From assembly GCA_903632075.3 (NCBI GenBank), contig CAHIKZ030000057.1, forward strand, positions 1,051,001 through 1,115,000: a DNA stretch of 64,000 nt, given 5' to 3'. Position 1 is the first letter of the stretch. Each line of letters opens with the position of its first letter. This DNA comes from Acanthosepion pharaonis. Taxonomy: Eukaryota > Mollusca > Cephalopoda > Sepiida > Sepiidae. The position numbers were made by a program, and so were the translations under genes. The notes under the pieces are model-generated. The model did no database searches, was not told where the DNA came from, and was given only the letters and a program-made list of their open reading frames with translations. This document shows positions 43,857 through 55,195 of this stretch, piece by piece.

Positions 43857-46800
43857 GATTTAAATAAAGTAAGTTTTTATTTCTGTGAGGATTTTTTAAA
43901 TCTATAGTTTTATCACATAAATTTTAAATGTATATTCTTTAACAAATTTGTTAAGTGTGTCGTGATATTTTCATTTGCATTTCTATATCTGCTGTCGCTT
44001 ATAAAGGTGGAGAAACACTGCTACATGTCACCGACGAGGTAAATATCATGACATCTCCATTCAAATAATTATGCTCATGCATCAGCTTATTGCCATCGTC
44101 ATTGGATTCATTTTATTTCTTAATATTTTTTTTCTGAAACTTAGTCCGAAATAGGCGTTTACCCTAACATTCATCAACGTGCAATTTTCATTCCGACTGC
44201 GACAGTTGCGTTCAATTTCACACAACCTCTTTTTTGCGGGTGGGGGTAGGAATAAATAAAAATACTTCTTCTAATCTCCAGGTGAATACGGTGTAATCTA
44301 AACTCACGAGCCTTGGGTTTCAGCCAATCTCGTAGAACTGTCGGAGTTAGCTTATCCTCAGTTCCTTAATCCTTCACAAGGGGTCTCTCTTCACCTGGCT
44401 ATAAACACTGGGTAACCATTTGCCTCGATCTTTTCTTTTCCCTCAGGCCTTGGGCCGCCACCTCGAGTTGATGAGGTGGGGTAATTCTTTTCTCTTCATT
44501 TCAGCTTATATCAATATGTGAGCTCTCACCAATACAGCGTTTCCCAAATTCTGGGACCACGCTAAGAACAATACACGTACGTAAGAACACTCACCACAAT
44601 ACACACGCACACACAATATTCACCACACAAACTCAATGTAACTTGTGGTTAATACCTATATTTGTTTGAATATAATTATCGGCCTTGTTTGTTTTCTTTG
44701 TCTTCTTTGGACTTTAATTAATGTCCAACATTCTCATGTAGCTGGACCGGCTATCAGGAAATTTTAACCCACGTTGTTCTTTACATCTTCACCCCACGGT
44801 CCTCTACAGAACCATAGTTTTAAATTCTGAAAATGGAAGATTACACCGTTATTTTTCGTAAGGGGTCATATAAGTTCTCAGTTAATAAAGAATATGATAT
44901 TATGAGGGGTCCAAGCTTCAAACAAAGAATTGGAAACTATGGCGGTTCATGGTTTCAAATAACCCATTGCTGATCGTTTTTGAAACAACAATATTTCCCA
45001 ATGTATAATTAACTTTGCGCTTGCGTTCAGTAAATGCTTCGTCCTCGTCTGGCGAAACTGGTGATTACACATCCCGTCAGAGAATATTGGGTGTGTCCCG
45101 AAGAAAATAAACAGTAGTTCTTAGAATACACATGTCAGGTTCGAAGAAACTTGCATGACAAACTCCAGAGGACTTCGTGGCAAAATAAGGCCACTAAACA
45201 ATGCATTCACAAACAATTGCAATAGGACTTTTATTTCCCTCCCACAATTTATTATTTTCGGTAGCCTGACTTATATTCAGGCAAATTGTAACGTCAGTAT
45301 TTCACAACACGTTATAGAGGGAAAAAATCTATACTAAGTGTGCGAAGGTCTTTAACACCACTGCTCGGTCACAATAGTCGATTTATTTGGAGAGTAGATA
45401 GGTATATATACGAAGCCGGTTATAACTGACGATATATTTCACTCTCTAGTGTATCTTGGTTTTCTGTTTCCCGCGTTATTTTCTACCTCTATCTAGTTGT
45501 CATTGATGCGTGGGTAGATTTACGGTTATCAACGTCGGAAGTGAAATTGGTAGGGCCGTGTTCAAATTCCAACAAAGGTATGCATCTCTTTTGATTCTTT
45601 TCTAGCGAACTTGTTAAATAGCTGAGCATCCGTAAATCTCTAACATTCGATTGCATCCAATCAAAAACACAGAATCCCAAATTATTATGCCCCGATTTCC
45701 TATCTTTCCCCAAGAAAGAAATTATGATAATTCACAATACGCGAATGGAATCTGTTACAAGTCATTATCAACTTCGTCTTGAAGAATCATGTTATTTTTT
45801 TTTCTGCCTGGGATATTTTTCTTCGGGTCTTTGCCTCGAGAATGCGGAGGCGAAGGCCAAGGCCAGGATGATCAGGAATTGGCCGGAGTGCCTCGTGAGT
45901 GGGGTATTCCGACAGTGATTGATAGTCTTTAGTCTTGCTTTTGGATATAATTCCAAAACTGTACCTTATTCAATAGAATGTCGAAAGAATTCTGAAGTGT
46001 CGATACGCCTTCCATATCCAGGTCAGCGTCCGGCTAAGACCACCTTCGGAGGGACGCCGGGTTAACATGCAACATGCGTTCCGGTGACGCCATTCCTTCT
46101 ACTAACTCTTAGATTCCAAGCTGGAACCAGACTCTTCTAATAAAACGATTAACAGAAAAAATGGTCCTTTTCGTTGACAACGTTTTACGTAAGCGTGGGG
46201 ACCCAGAGACGAACAGCATGTCTATTACGATTCTTATTTCTTTTTTTATTTTTTTTTTTTTCATTTACTGCAGTTTTTATATATTTGCGCAAAATTGTCA
46301 ACCAGTTTAACGCATTGTTTTTCCTCCTTTTCTTGCTTTTGACGTACATTGTGAATGGTAATGTCTCTAAAATCAATTCTTACTTAAGTGTCACTAGAAT
46401 TTCACCTCTTGTTTTTGAATTATAAGAAACACAATACTCAACACCTTATCCGAAAATTGGAAGAAAAAATTTAAAAATCAGAAGCAAAATGAGAAATAAC
46501 GGGTTAAATTCGAAAATCTTTTTTTAAATGAAAACGCATTTCCCCAACGTGTATTATGTTTGGCGGTTTCAACTCCGAATGAAGGACAAAAATTGTATAA
46601 GGAAAATGATTTGGCATTTTTGAGTTTAGCAGTGCCACTAAGCTAAATTGCATCATCAGATCAGACGACCAGAGATCAGAACTGTTTGATTTTTTGCTTT
46701 ATATTAGAAACATTTTGTCTGTTGGCTTTTGGAATTGCCTGATTTCAAAGCAAACACATACTAAGGACTCGAATCTAAAAAAACAAACAAAAGAAACAAC

Positions 46801-46900
46801 AATTCCTGATATATATGTATATATACTAGTCGAATTACACGCGCCTTGCTATGTGTCTTACTTTTTTGTAAGAAAATGATGACTGATTTTAAATTATAAT
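43857..46900. other. Unassigned 3-kb stretch
   Basis: No recognised gene or repeat. CA-rich scraps near 44590-44625. Confidence 0.35.
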
Positions 46901-46944
46901 TTGTTGAGCAATATGATGCATTTCAATATTACTCAATGATCTTG

Positions 46945-47490
46945 TCGATGTGATCACCATCTTCTGATTTTCTCCTCCTATATTTTGAATAGTATTTATT
47001 CCCTTGTTCAAATTTAAATTAAATAAGTCAGGCGTGTGTGCAAAAACAGCTTGATCTGTATTTGATGCAATACTTGATTGAATGAATTGATGAGCAGATT
47101 TCAACATTGATATGACAGTTGAACTGTCGCGACAAATACGTAATGTAAAGATTTACCCAATTATTGGTGATTTCTTGCTAAACTTGTCGTCCATATTGTC
47201 GCATGTTGATCCTGCCGATGTGACCTCCATCTTTTGGTTTCTTTCTTCTATATTTTGAATAGGAGTCTTTCCCTTGTTAAATATTAAATAGAATCTAAAT
47301 CAAAGAGGAAAAATTCAGTTGAGGGATTGTTCCCTTGAGGGACACCCTTTGATCAAAATTAAATATCCTTATCCAAGTACTCAAGAAGTCATTCCTTTGT
47401 TCAAATTTAATTTTAATTTATAAGGATTGGAAAAATATATTTGGGGGTGGTGCCATCTGAGGCCCCCTTTGATCAAAATGAATTATCCAA
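46945..47490. repeat. Diverged tandem segment, about 271-bp period
   Basis: 46945-47020 and 47216-47290 share GATGTGA(T/C), CCATCTT, TATATTTTGAATAG and TTCCCTTGTT. Two GATCAAAAT(T/G)AA(A/T)TATCC blocks follow near 47351 and 47471, each preceded by a GAGG(G/C)-rich bit. Confidence 0.6.
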
Positions 47491-47602
47491 ATACACTGGG
47501 TAATGCAGTTTAAGAATATAAATGATTATGGGAGTATATCTCCAAAACCCTACGAGGAATTCGATAATAAACAACCAGCCTCTACACCTTTACACACACA
47601 CG

Positions 47603-47605
<3 letters not shown>

Positions 47606-47657
<52 letters not shown>
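47606..47657. repeat. (TA)n microsatellite
   Basis: About 26 TA units. Confidence 0.95.
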
Positions 47658-47659
<2 letters not shown>

Positions 47660-47900
47660 AAGAGGTTATAGTTGTTCCAGCGAGAGAAAAGTGAAAAAGC
47701 AGAGATGGATATTTCAACATATTATTAAAACGAATTAATTTTCCTTATGTTTTTTGATGTTAAAGATTCTCTTTTTCTCTGTAGTAGTGAAACGAATATC
47801 TTTCTTGAGTTCAAGTTCTTTGCCTGAAGAATTTAGCGAGACCCGAAACTCGTGTTGCAAAATTATATAAAATGAAGCATAATATATATATTTAAAACAA
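47660..47900 (+). mobile_element. PLE-type terminal sequence, single copy
   Basis: It shares GTTCCAGCGAGAGAAAAGTG, AACATATTATTAAAACGAAT, TTGATGTTAAAGATTCTC and GCCTGAAGAATTTAGCGAGA with CCCGAAACTCGTG, in the same order as the arms at 24.08-24.31 kb. Confidence 0.5.
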
Positions 47901-47949
47901 AAATCACATTACAATCAAACTCGTTTGAATTTTCTCTCCTCCATTTAAT

Positions 47950-48130
47950 ATATATATATATAATTTCCGAGAGGATAAAATCCAGGTAGAGCTCTATGTC
48001 CAAGTCGGATATAGAATATAATATAAATGCTTAAGCACTAATATTCCATGGTTATAATTTATTACATTGGAATCGTAATCACGATCCATTTCATCAGACA
48101 TACAAATTCAAAAAGAAAACAGAAAATATA
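47950..48130. mobile_element. PLE-type terminal sequence, matching 12553-12690
   Basis: It begins at a short (TA) tract and shares GAGGATAAAATCCAGGTAGA, GCTTAAGCACTAATATTCCA and CATTGGAATCGTAATCACGA with the sequence next to the GIY-YIG fragment at 12.7 kb. Confidence 0.5.
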
Positions 48131-49189
48131 AGACGACAAATTTTCGTATATTGATCGGCAGTGTAAATTTGGTAGATTTTTAATTTGGATTCTGTATTCA
48201 GTTATCGTGTCTAATGAATCTATCCACACTTTTCCGATGCCTGTTTCTTGAGTTTAGTTCAACGAATCGATAGTGATGTTGGCATCTGATAATAAATCAT
48301 ATTTATTTGTATCTCACTCTTTCAAAACGTTATTTAACTTCTCTCTTTAAAACTTCTTTTGAATTGTATTCCCCACCCTCACTTTAAGGCCTTTCTAGTT
48401 CTTTCTGCCCTTACACCTCTCTCTAAATCTTTCATACATTTCTCTCTCACCTTTCTTTCCCACTTCCACACATATACTCTCACTGATTATATCAGAGAAA
48501 GAAGACATGGAGTGAAAATCCACTGTTCGTAGGATTTTACTTTTTAAAGTAGAGAAGTATATTATTATTATAATTTTATTGTGAGATATTATAATAAAAA
48601 CATTTTGGAATTGCTTCACAGAACCTTTCTAATTTCAATACTATGATTGTACTTCTTCAGGTGATTACCAGTTACTTATCATCGCCTGTGTGTCCGCAGG
48701 TATGCTGCAAACTATTTTATGAACGATGCCAAACATTTCCTAAAACATATCTTACAAATTTTAATAATTCTGCTGACATAATAGTAGAAGGCCAATCATA
48801 AGTTATGGTTAGATTGAAGGGGGTATCCTCTAGGTAGTTTCTTTTCCCAAATCATCCAGACTGAGGAAGACACTTTAAGAAATAGCTCTTCCTTCTTACT
48901 AATGAAATACGAAAGGAATGGCGATGGTGCGACACTGTGTACACGGAATTGCGTGTCTTAGATTTAATGATTTGAACGGTTCAAACTAAGAATATTTTTC
49001 ATGGAAATGGCGATAGCGAATAAGCAATCTTGCAACATTGAATCTTTGGACACTTCGATGTGTTGTAATCGTTGGAAAGCTTGTCTTGTTAGATCAATTA
49101 CGGCGTAGTAGTGAGTTCGATTTTCGCTTGGTTCTCTATGCTTTCGGATTTGGGCCTCATCTAATCTAAGCTTATAAAATCATTTGAGT
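48131..49189. other. Unassigned stretch
   Basis: No recognised feature. Confidence 0.4.
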
Positions 49190-49430
49190 ACTGCGATGCG
49201 GTGTAATTGTTAGTAAGTTTCGATAGTGAAAGGTTGCGACGGATATGCCAACCTAGTAGCACATTTAAATTCATGCAGTTGGGGTACCAGTAAAAATAGC
49301 TCGGCATGAAAATATTTGTAAAAAAGAGTGATGTCACATGAGGTCTGTGAGAAAGTGAATGGTGTCGAGATACCAGGTCAGCACCTATCGAGGGATTGGA
49401 AAATTGAATACTCACAGGACAGATTGAAGA
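49190..49430 (-). pseudogene. Jockey/CR1-like LINE RT tail fragment
   Basis: The minus strand reads IGADLVSRHHSLSHRPHVTS and LFFTNIFMPSYFYWYPNCM, then LSKLTNNYTASQYS. These align with IGPVLASRLQTLSHRRAVAA and LCFTNTFM of the 55.2-kb copy. Confidence 0.65.
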
Positions 49431-49499
49431 CATGAGGAAATAGAAGTAAACAAGGCAGAAGCTCTCTAGACAGCGAGGAAAAAGGTTTAGTTTAGAAAA

Positions 49500-50080
49500 C
49501 AAAATTTATTAACAGGCACAGGAAGCAGTGGATGTCCAAGATAGCCTACTTCCTGAATGTACACAGCCCATAGAAGAAGAAGATACTTAATACTGCCTTC
49601 CTGGATAAGATGATGAACTACATCCGAGAGGAGGTTTTGAGGAGCCAGAAACCACCTCTTAATTGCTGGTGTTTCCAGGTCCACCCTTACGCGGAGTCGT
49701 AGCACCTGTTAGAATCTCAAGTATGGGCAAAAAGTTAATGCCTAAACAGGGGTTAAAACGCTATGAAAGTGTAAAAATGATTTTTAATACCAGCAATACA
49801 TTTTTGTAAAAAATATTATTACCAACAATGTATTTTGAAGAGAAAAATTATTACCATCAGTACATTTTTACAAGCAATATTTTTTAAAAATAAAAATACT
49901 ACCAGCAATACATTTTGAAAGATTTTTTTTTACTAGTAATACATTATTAACAACTACATTTTTGAAAAAATATATTAGCAGGAATAAATTTTTGAAAAAA
50001 AAATATTACCAGCAATAAAAATCTTATCTGCATTAAATAACCCATTGAGGTTAATATGCTGTAAATCAAACCAAACCAAA
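49500..50080 (+). repeat. Dispersed repeat Rep-A
   Basis: GATGTCCAAGATAGCC, GATGATGAACTACATCC, ACCTCTTAATTGCTGGTGTT, GTAGCACCTGTTAGAATCTC and GGGCAAAAAGTTAATGCC are followed by an array of (ATTACCAGCAATACATTTTT)-like units. The end is CTGCATTAAATAACCCATTG with TATGCTGTAAATCAAACC. Confidence 0.7.
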
Positions 50081-50527
50081 TCAAACCTTAATAGTGGATT
50101 TTTAATTTTAGTTAATTATTAATACCGAATTAAACGGTGCACATTAATGGCTTAATCCAGCACAAGTAATTCCGTACTAATTTTATTGTTGAGCAAGATA
50201 AGCATCACAAGTGCTGTTGATCTTCGCATCAAGAGGCTGAATTTTAGACTTAACTTTAATGAGATATCGGCTCACTAATGTGGTGTAGCCATGGAAGATG
50301 GAAATCTTTAGAATAGCAATGGGCTTTGCGAAACGTTCTCATTATTCACGACATCTTCACTTCGTCTTATTCTCTGCTTGCCACACGCACTGTCCCCCAA
50401 ATTTAAAAACGAAATCCGCAGAGCATTGAAATAGTAGACATGATATAAACCAGTCAGAAGGATTAGAGCTGAAGTGATGAATCAACAGCAATATCGTTTT
50501 TTTTTCGTTTTTGTTTTTTTCGTTTCA

Positions 50528-50530
<3 letters not shown>

Positions 50531-50572
<42 letters not shown>
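50531..50572. repeat. (TA)n microsatellite
   Basis: About 21 TA units. Confidence 0.95.
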
Positions 50573-50577
<5 letters not shown>

Positions 50578-50889
50578 GGCGTTTTAGATGTAACCACATT
50601 TGTAGGAACGAACGCAAAAGAAAAATAACGTTTGACTTTTTCTCTTTTGTTTGCTTAAGTAGATTTAATCTGGGGCTACGTGCATTGGATGATGGACGAT
50701 TTGCCTGCGCGAGGAATGGGTTGACTCTAAAAGAAACTATAAAACAGACATATAAGTAAATACTGGTCACCCCCTCTCCATGTTTCTGATTTAATGACCA
50801 AACGTTAACATGCTTTTAACATCCATATTCATCTATCAAGTAAGCTAACACTGGCTGTTCATTATCTATTTGTCACCTTTTCTCATCTC

Positions 50890-51185
50890 CTGCCCATTCT
50901 GTCTCAATCTGTATTATTACGTGTATGTATGCATACCTCTCTATACTAGGGCGGCTAGCTAATTCCTATTGCAGACGCTTGCTCGGGCGCAGATGGACAT
51001 ATTCAACACCTACAGATCCCAACTATGGTTAATACTGCAACTAAGCTGAGCAGACTTTAGTTATAGTTTCTGGGAAAGAGCGTGTTATCTAGCGTAATCA
51101 ACATTTTGAACAAGGCCATCACGCCCAAACTCTCGGGCACGATGACTTGTTACTTCGTGCTAGCATAGCTATCGACGGCATCCAA
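50890..51185 (+). repeat. Dispersed repeat Rep-D, copy 1
   Basis: It parallels 57290-57520: ...CTAATTCCTATTG with GACGCTTGC, CTACAGATCCCAACTATGGT, GCAACTAAGCTGAGC, ATCAACATTTTGAACAAGGC, and CTCGGGCACGATGACTTGT. The class is unknown. The next segment is a SINE-S copy. Confidence 0.45.
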
Positions 51186-51194
51186 GGGTTCCGT

Positions 51195-51390
51195 CTATCG
51201 AATTTCACTCTCAAGGTTTGGGTCAACCCGTGGTATGTTTTTCAGGCACTTTCCAAAGGTACGAGACGCTAGGGTTGACCACTCCAGTCTCATAAACATC
51301 AAGAAGTCTCCTTCCTGACAAATCGACCATGGTAAGATTCGAAACCGGGTCTCATGGACAGAATGCGATCGTTCTAACAACTCATTCATC
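51195..51390 (-). mobile_element. SINE-S copy
   Basis: The minus strand has GAGTTGTTAGAACGATCGCA (A-box region), GAGACCCGGTTTCGAATCTT (B box) and TTTGTCAGGAAGGAGACTTC, matching 1206-1330. Confidence 0.65.
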
Positions 51391-52350
51391 TTTTCTCATC
51401 TCCTGACCATTTTGTTTCAATCTGTATAATTATATTGTTTAAGAAAGGCTATATTTCCCTGTGGAATATGGTTAGTAAAGTTTATTGTGCGTTTGCATAT
51501 ATACTCTGGGTATAGAAATCGCCACTGGATAGAAACACTCAATTCCATGTCTTAATCTATCGTCTCACTACAATGGTTTTATAACAGATCTTTTCGTCTT
51601 GTTAAAATTGGAGGAAGGAATAATCAGATTTTCCAATCTTATTTTAATATTGCTTTTCTTTCCCTTCGTTAGTTCGCACGACCATTACGCCCCGTCAATA
51701 CATCATACCTAATGTATTCTTCCGTTTTGATCGCGTGCACGGAAGATAAGACACTACTTGGTATCAGTGATAAAATGAAAGACAGAAAGAGAAAAGGAAA
51801 AATAGAATTGGAGGGAATGAGAAAGAGAGAGAGAGAGAGAGAAGAAATCAAGCTGATAAGAACGCATGCTACACTTTGATCTTAACAAAAAACCAGAGAG
51901 CGGCGACGACCGTGATAAACGCTCCATTTTTCAGCCGTACAGTAACAAAGACGGAAACTGAGTAAGCAATTAACAAAAATTCAGTTACCATAAATTAAAT
52001 AACAAAACATCGTCTGAGGAATTAATTTAACATATTATTAAGTGAATTGTTAGTAAGACAGGGATTTGGTAACAAAAGAAAAAAAAAGTCAGGCGTTTAA
52101 AGTCTCCTGGCAATAACTCATAAATAATGGATTATTCCGATTTGACTGCATAGAAGATAGAAGTATTTAACAGCTGCTTCTGCGAAGAGGAAACTTTGTC
52201 AGTTTCAAAACTTTTTATTTGTATCCAGTACTTCAAATAACAAAAGTGTAATATTAGAGATAGATATTGAAATATTTTCTTCTAGTCGTTAAGCTCAAAT
52301 ATTAAAAGTTCTGAAAAAGATATTTACATTGAAGGATAATATTCAAGATC
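51391..52350. other. Unassigned stretch
   Basis: No recognised gene. Short (GA) run at 51824-51842. Confidence 0.4.
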
Positions 52351-52628
52351 ATTTTAAGGCAATTAATTTAAAAGCGAAATTGCACTAAATATTTGATTAT
52401 AACGGCCAATTCACTGAGCTGCATTTATATTAATATAGCAGTTTGACAAATTGTCATATATTTACCACTCCGTTATATTCTTATTAGTAACATATCAATG
52501 AGAATATGACGTGATAAATATATTACAAATTGTCAAACTCCTATATTAATATAAATGCAGCTCAGGGAATTGGCGGTTATAATCAAATATTTAGTGCAAT
52601 TTCGCTTTTAAATTAATTGCCTTAAAAT
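52351..52628. mobile_element. Foldback palindrome, arms about 130 bp
   Basis: Arms 52351-52484 and 52500-52628 are inverted copies (about 90-95 percent by eye) with a loop of about 15 bp. They share TTTTAAGGCAATTAATTTAA, GCGAAATTGCACTAAATATT and CTGCATTTATATTAATATAG. Weaker pairing extends to about 52325 and 52660. There is no coding content. It is either a foldback element or an inverted duplication. Confidence 0.8.
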
Positions 52629-52712
52629 GTTCATGAGTATTATATTTCAATGCAAAAAACATTTTCTTAAATTCTATTCATCGCCATCGACCATAGAATT
52701 CGCCATGCATGC

Positions 52713-52713
52713 A

Positions 52714-52771
<58 letters not shown>
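52713..52771. repeat. (TA)n microsatellite
   Basis: About 29 TA units, preceded by GCATGCATGCATGCATA. Confidence 0.95.
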
Positions 52772-52775
<4 letters not shown>

Positions 52776-52788
52776 AACGTAGAAGCCA

Positions 52789-52824
52789 GACAAACCTACA
52801 GGTTTCACCTAAGCGGATCGTCAG
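52789..52824 (-). ncRNA. Candidate hammerhead ribozyme core (left arm)
   Basis: The minus strand reads CTGACGA, then TCCGCTTAGGT, then GAAAC. This continues as a short hairpin AAACC-TGTA-GGTTT ending at GTC. That is the order expected of a hammerhead core: CUGANGA, helix II, GAAA, helix III, cleavage triplet. Hammerhead motifs are established in Penelope-like elements. Helix II pairing is weak here, and helix I must come from GCCAGACA-type sequence that lies outside the core, so activity is unproven. Confidence 0.4.
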
Positions 52825-52839
52825 GGAAGTCGGCCTTCC

Positions 52840-52876
52840 CTGATGATCTGCTTAGTGAAACCGTAGTAGGTTTGTC
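52840..52876 (+). ncRNA. Candidate hammerhead ribozyme core (right arm)
   Basis: The plus strand reads CTGATGA, TCTGCTTAGT, GAAAC, then AAACC-GTAGTA-GGTTT and GTC. It is a diverged inverted copy of the left-arm core. Helix II is poor, so this copy is probably inactive. Confidence 0.35.
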
Positions 52877-53148
52877 TGGCTCTCTATGTTTATCTAGGTC
52901 TGCTCTTCTTACCGTATTGAACACTTTACTTAGTTATTTTGCTAACTCGTATCTGGGTTTTGTTTTTCGTTGGACTTTTGACTTGCATGCTAGACGATTA
53001 TTTTCGACTAACTTACATTTTCTTGGTTCTTTCCTTTATTATACCTTTCTTTTCCCTTTGGTATTGGTTTGATTATTCGCAAATCAAGACACCGAAGGTT
53101 TTCCGGACGAGTATAATTTCTTATACTTATAAGATTATTACTACTTAC

Positions 53149-53152
<4 letters not shown>

Positions 53153-53187
<35 letters not shown>
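53153..53187. repeat. (TA)n microsatellite
   Basis: About 17 TA units. Confidence 0.95.
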
Positions 53188-53188
<1 letters not shown>

Positions 53189-53925
53189 TCTAAAACAATA
53201 AAATGTTAAAAATCGGTACTAAGCCGCCAGATAAAAATAGAATAAGAGAAAAATAGGAAACTATAAAAAGATACATCGAATCAATATATGAAGCTAAATA
53301 ATATAGAAATTTAGAATAAGAGGAAACAATCAAGAACACACCTGGATTCTAATAGAAAAATATTGAACGTAACTTCAAATTGCACTTTATGAAATGATCT
53401 AAGTCGTTTAGCGGCGTAAATCTGTGTCTCGTTTACATCTCTTTTTAAAGATAGCTTTATTTCTGGAAATTTCTAGATTGCCTCTGCATCAAAAACGTTC
53501 TTTTTGCTGCCTTTGTCACTTTCTTTTCAGAAGAAGAAAAGCGATGACTAGCGAAAATATCACGAACATCGCAGCCATATATACATGATCTTTCTTCTTC
53601 AAGGGCATCGATGTGTTTAAATGTCAAAGTGTTGTTTACGAGGCACCGTCTAAATCACATTTACAAGTGGTAGGCATAAATATCACGATCTTGAAAACAA
53701 AGCAACAATGTGTAGAACAAGAGAGTAGGAATGTATTATATGATTTTCATTAGTGCGTACGTATTTAGAGGTCTTGACAATGTGTTAAGCCGTATCGGCG
53801 AAAGAACGCATAAACTATGCCAGAAAAATGAAATATCTTGGCTACTATCATGTCAGTTACAGGCAGTTAAATCCAGCAGCTTCGAAACCTGAACCTTTTC
53901 CTATCTCTTTATCTTTTCACACACA
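53188..53925. other. Unassigned stretch
   Basis: No recognised feature. Confidence 0.4.
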
Positions 53926-53937
53926 AACACACACACA

Positions 53938-54070
53938 CAAGGTGGAGTAATGGATAGCGGCTCGGATTGAGGAATCGGAGAGCCGAGTTCTAATTCCAGT
54001 CAAATCTATTACATTCACTTACGTGCAAATACTCTTGGGAAAGGTAGGAATGGCACATAACTGACTGAAA
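53938..54070 (+). mobile_element. tRNA-headed SINE (SINE-R)
   Basis: AAGGTGGAGTAATGGATAGC is the A-box side and GAGCCGAGTTCTAATTCCAG the B-box side. The body follows as TTACGTGCAAATACTCTTGG and AAAGGTAGGAATGG. The head resembles arginine-type tRNA starts (TAATGGATA). It is preceded by a (CA) run and lacks the 5S part seen at 5.2-6.4 kb. Confidence 0.7.
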
Positions 54071-54618
54071 AATTGAAGGAAAGTCGAAAAAATTCGACAT
54101 AAGATGCACAGAATCAACACCCTATTTAGGTCCATTCGCAAAAGTCTACCGCGCTGAAAACTCCAAAAAGACCGCCCAGACAACGACGCAGTTCGCAGTA
54201 AGAACTAAATTCTGTCTCTTGTAGCCCCCATTAAAACTAAGAAGCACACACACACACACACACACCTGCTGACACTTTCACACCAACGATGAAAAGCAAA
54301 TTCATGTTATATTGGTTTTTGAAAATAAAAACGGAAAATATAACAATTGTTCAGTTTCTCACATACCTATATAAAATATATTTATTTATTTCTTCCTAAT
54401 TGAACTTAAAAAAGATATAAAATGCATTTAATTTAGGAAAACATATATTCAACACGAATAATGTTGCTGCAGCTTGTGCCTGTCTCTCATAATTTTTAAT
54501 TAACTAAAGTTCATTATTTTTGAATTTGGTTGGTGGGTCATTGCTATTTTGCATATATCCCTTCCATTGTTATACAGAAAAAAAAATCGTATTTGGATTA
54601 AACGAAAAGTACTGACTT

Positions 54619-54620
<2 letters not shown>
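54071..54620. other. Unassigned stretch
   Basis: Nothing recognised beyond a (CA) run at 54246-54266. Confidence 0.4.

Positions 54621-54690
<70 letters not shown>
54621..54690. repeat. (TA)n microsatellite
   Basis: About 34 TA units. Confidence 0.95.
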
Positions 54691-54691
<1 letters not shown>

Positions 54692-54921
54692 CTTATAATG
54701 CATTCCGTTTTGTCAATTTTGACGCACGGGTACACTAGTACATACATACATACACACACATACATATATATATATATGGGTCCAAGCCATTTGCCATAAA
54801 CTATACATCAATAAACAACATTAAAATATTGATTTCGGTCATAAAGTTTAGTACAAAAAAATGTTCAGAAATCCATGTGCATGTTCACTGCAAGTTTCAG
54901 ACGTTAATTGGATGCAGAAGT

Positions 54922-54954
<33 letters not shown>

Positions 54955-55190
54955 TCACACACACATATATGAATCAAGTGTATATTGAAGTCAGAAGCCA
55001 GCAACAATAGTCCGATTCATGCGTATAGACAATCGTCAGGCCATGATGGTTTTGTATAAACACGAACTAAACAGAGGCTAGATGTCGAATTAAATATGCA
55101 CTTTTGTATTTATACTAGCAGTATAACACGTCTTCGGCTGGTTCTTTCATGACTGGGAACTTTTGCCGTTGAATTGGTGCAGTTTAATTT
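54691..55190. other. Unassigned stretch with short (TA)/(CA) tracts
   Basis: (TA) at 54764-54778 and 54922-54950. No gene recognised. Confidence 0.4.
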
Positions 55191-55195
55191 TGAAG

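Larger units (their letters stand above)
52784..52881. repeat. Palindrome bordering (TA)n, carrying hammerhead-like cores
   Basis: Arms 52784-52829 and 52835-52881 are inverted copies from AGCCAGACAAACCTAC to TCAGGGAAG. The next sequence (to about 53150) is open in places, but not recognised. Confidence 0.85.
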
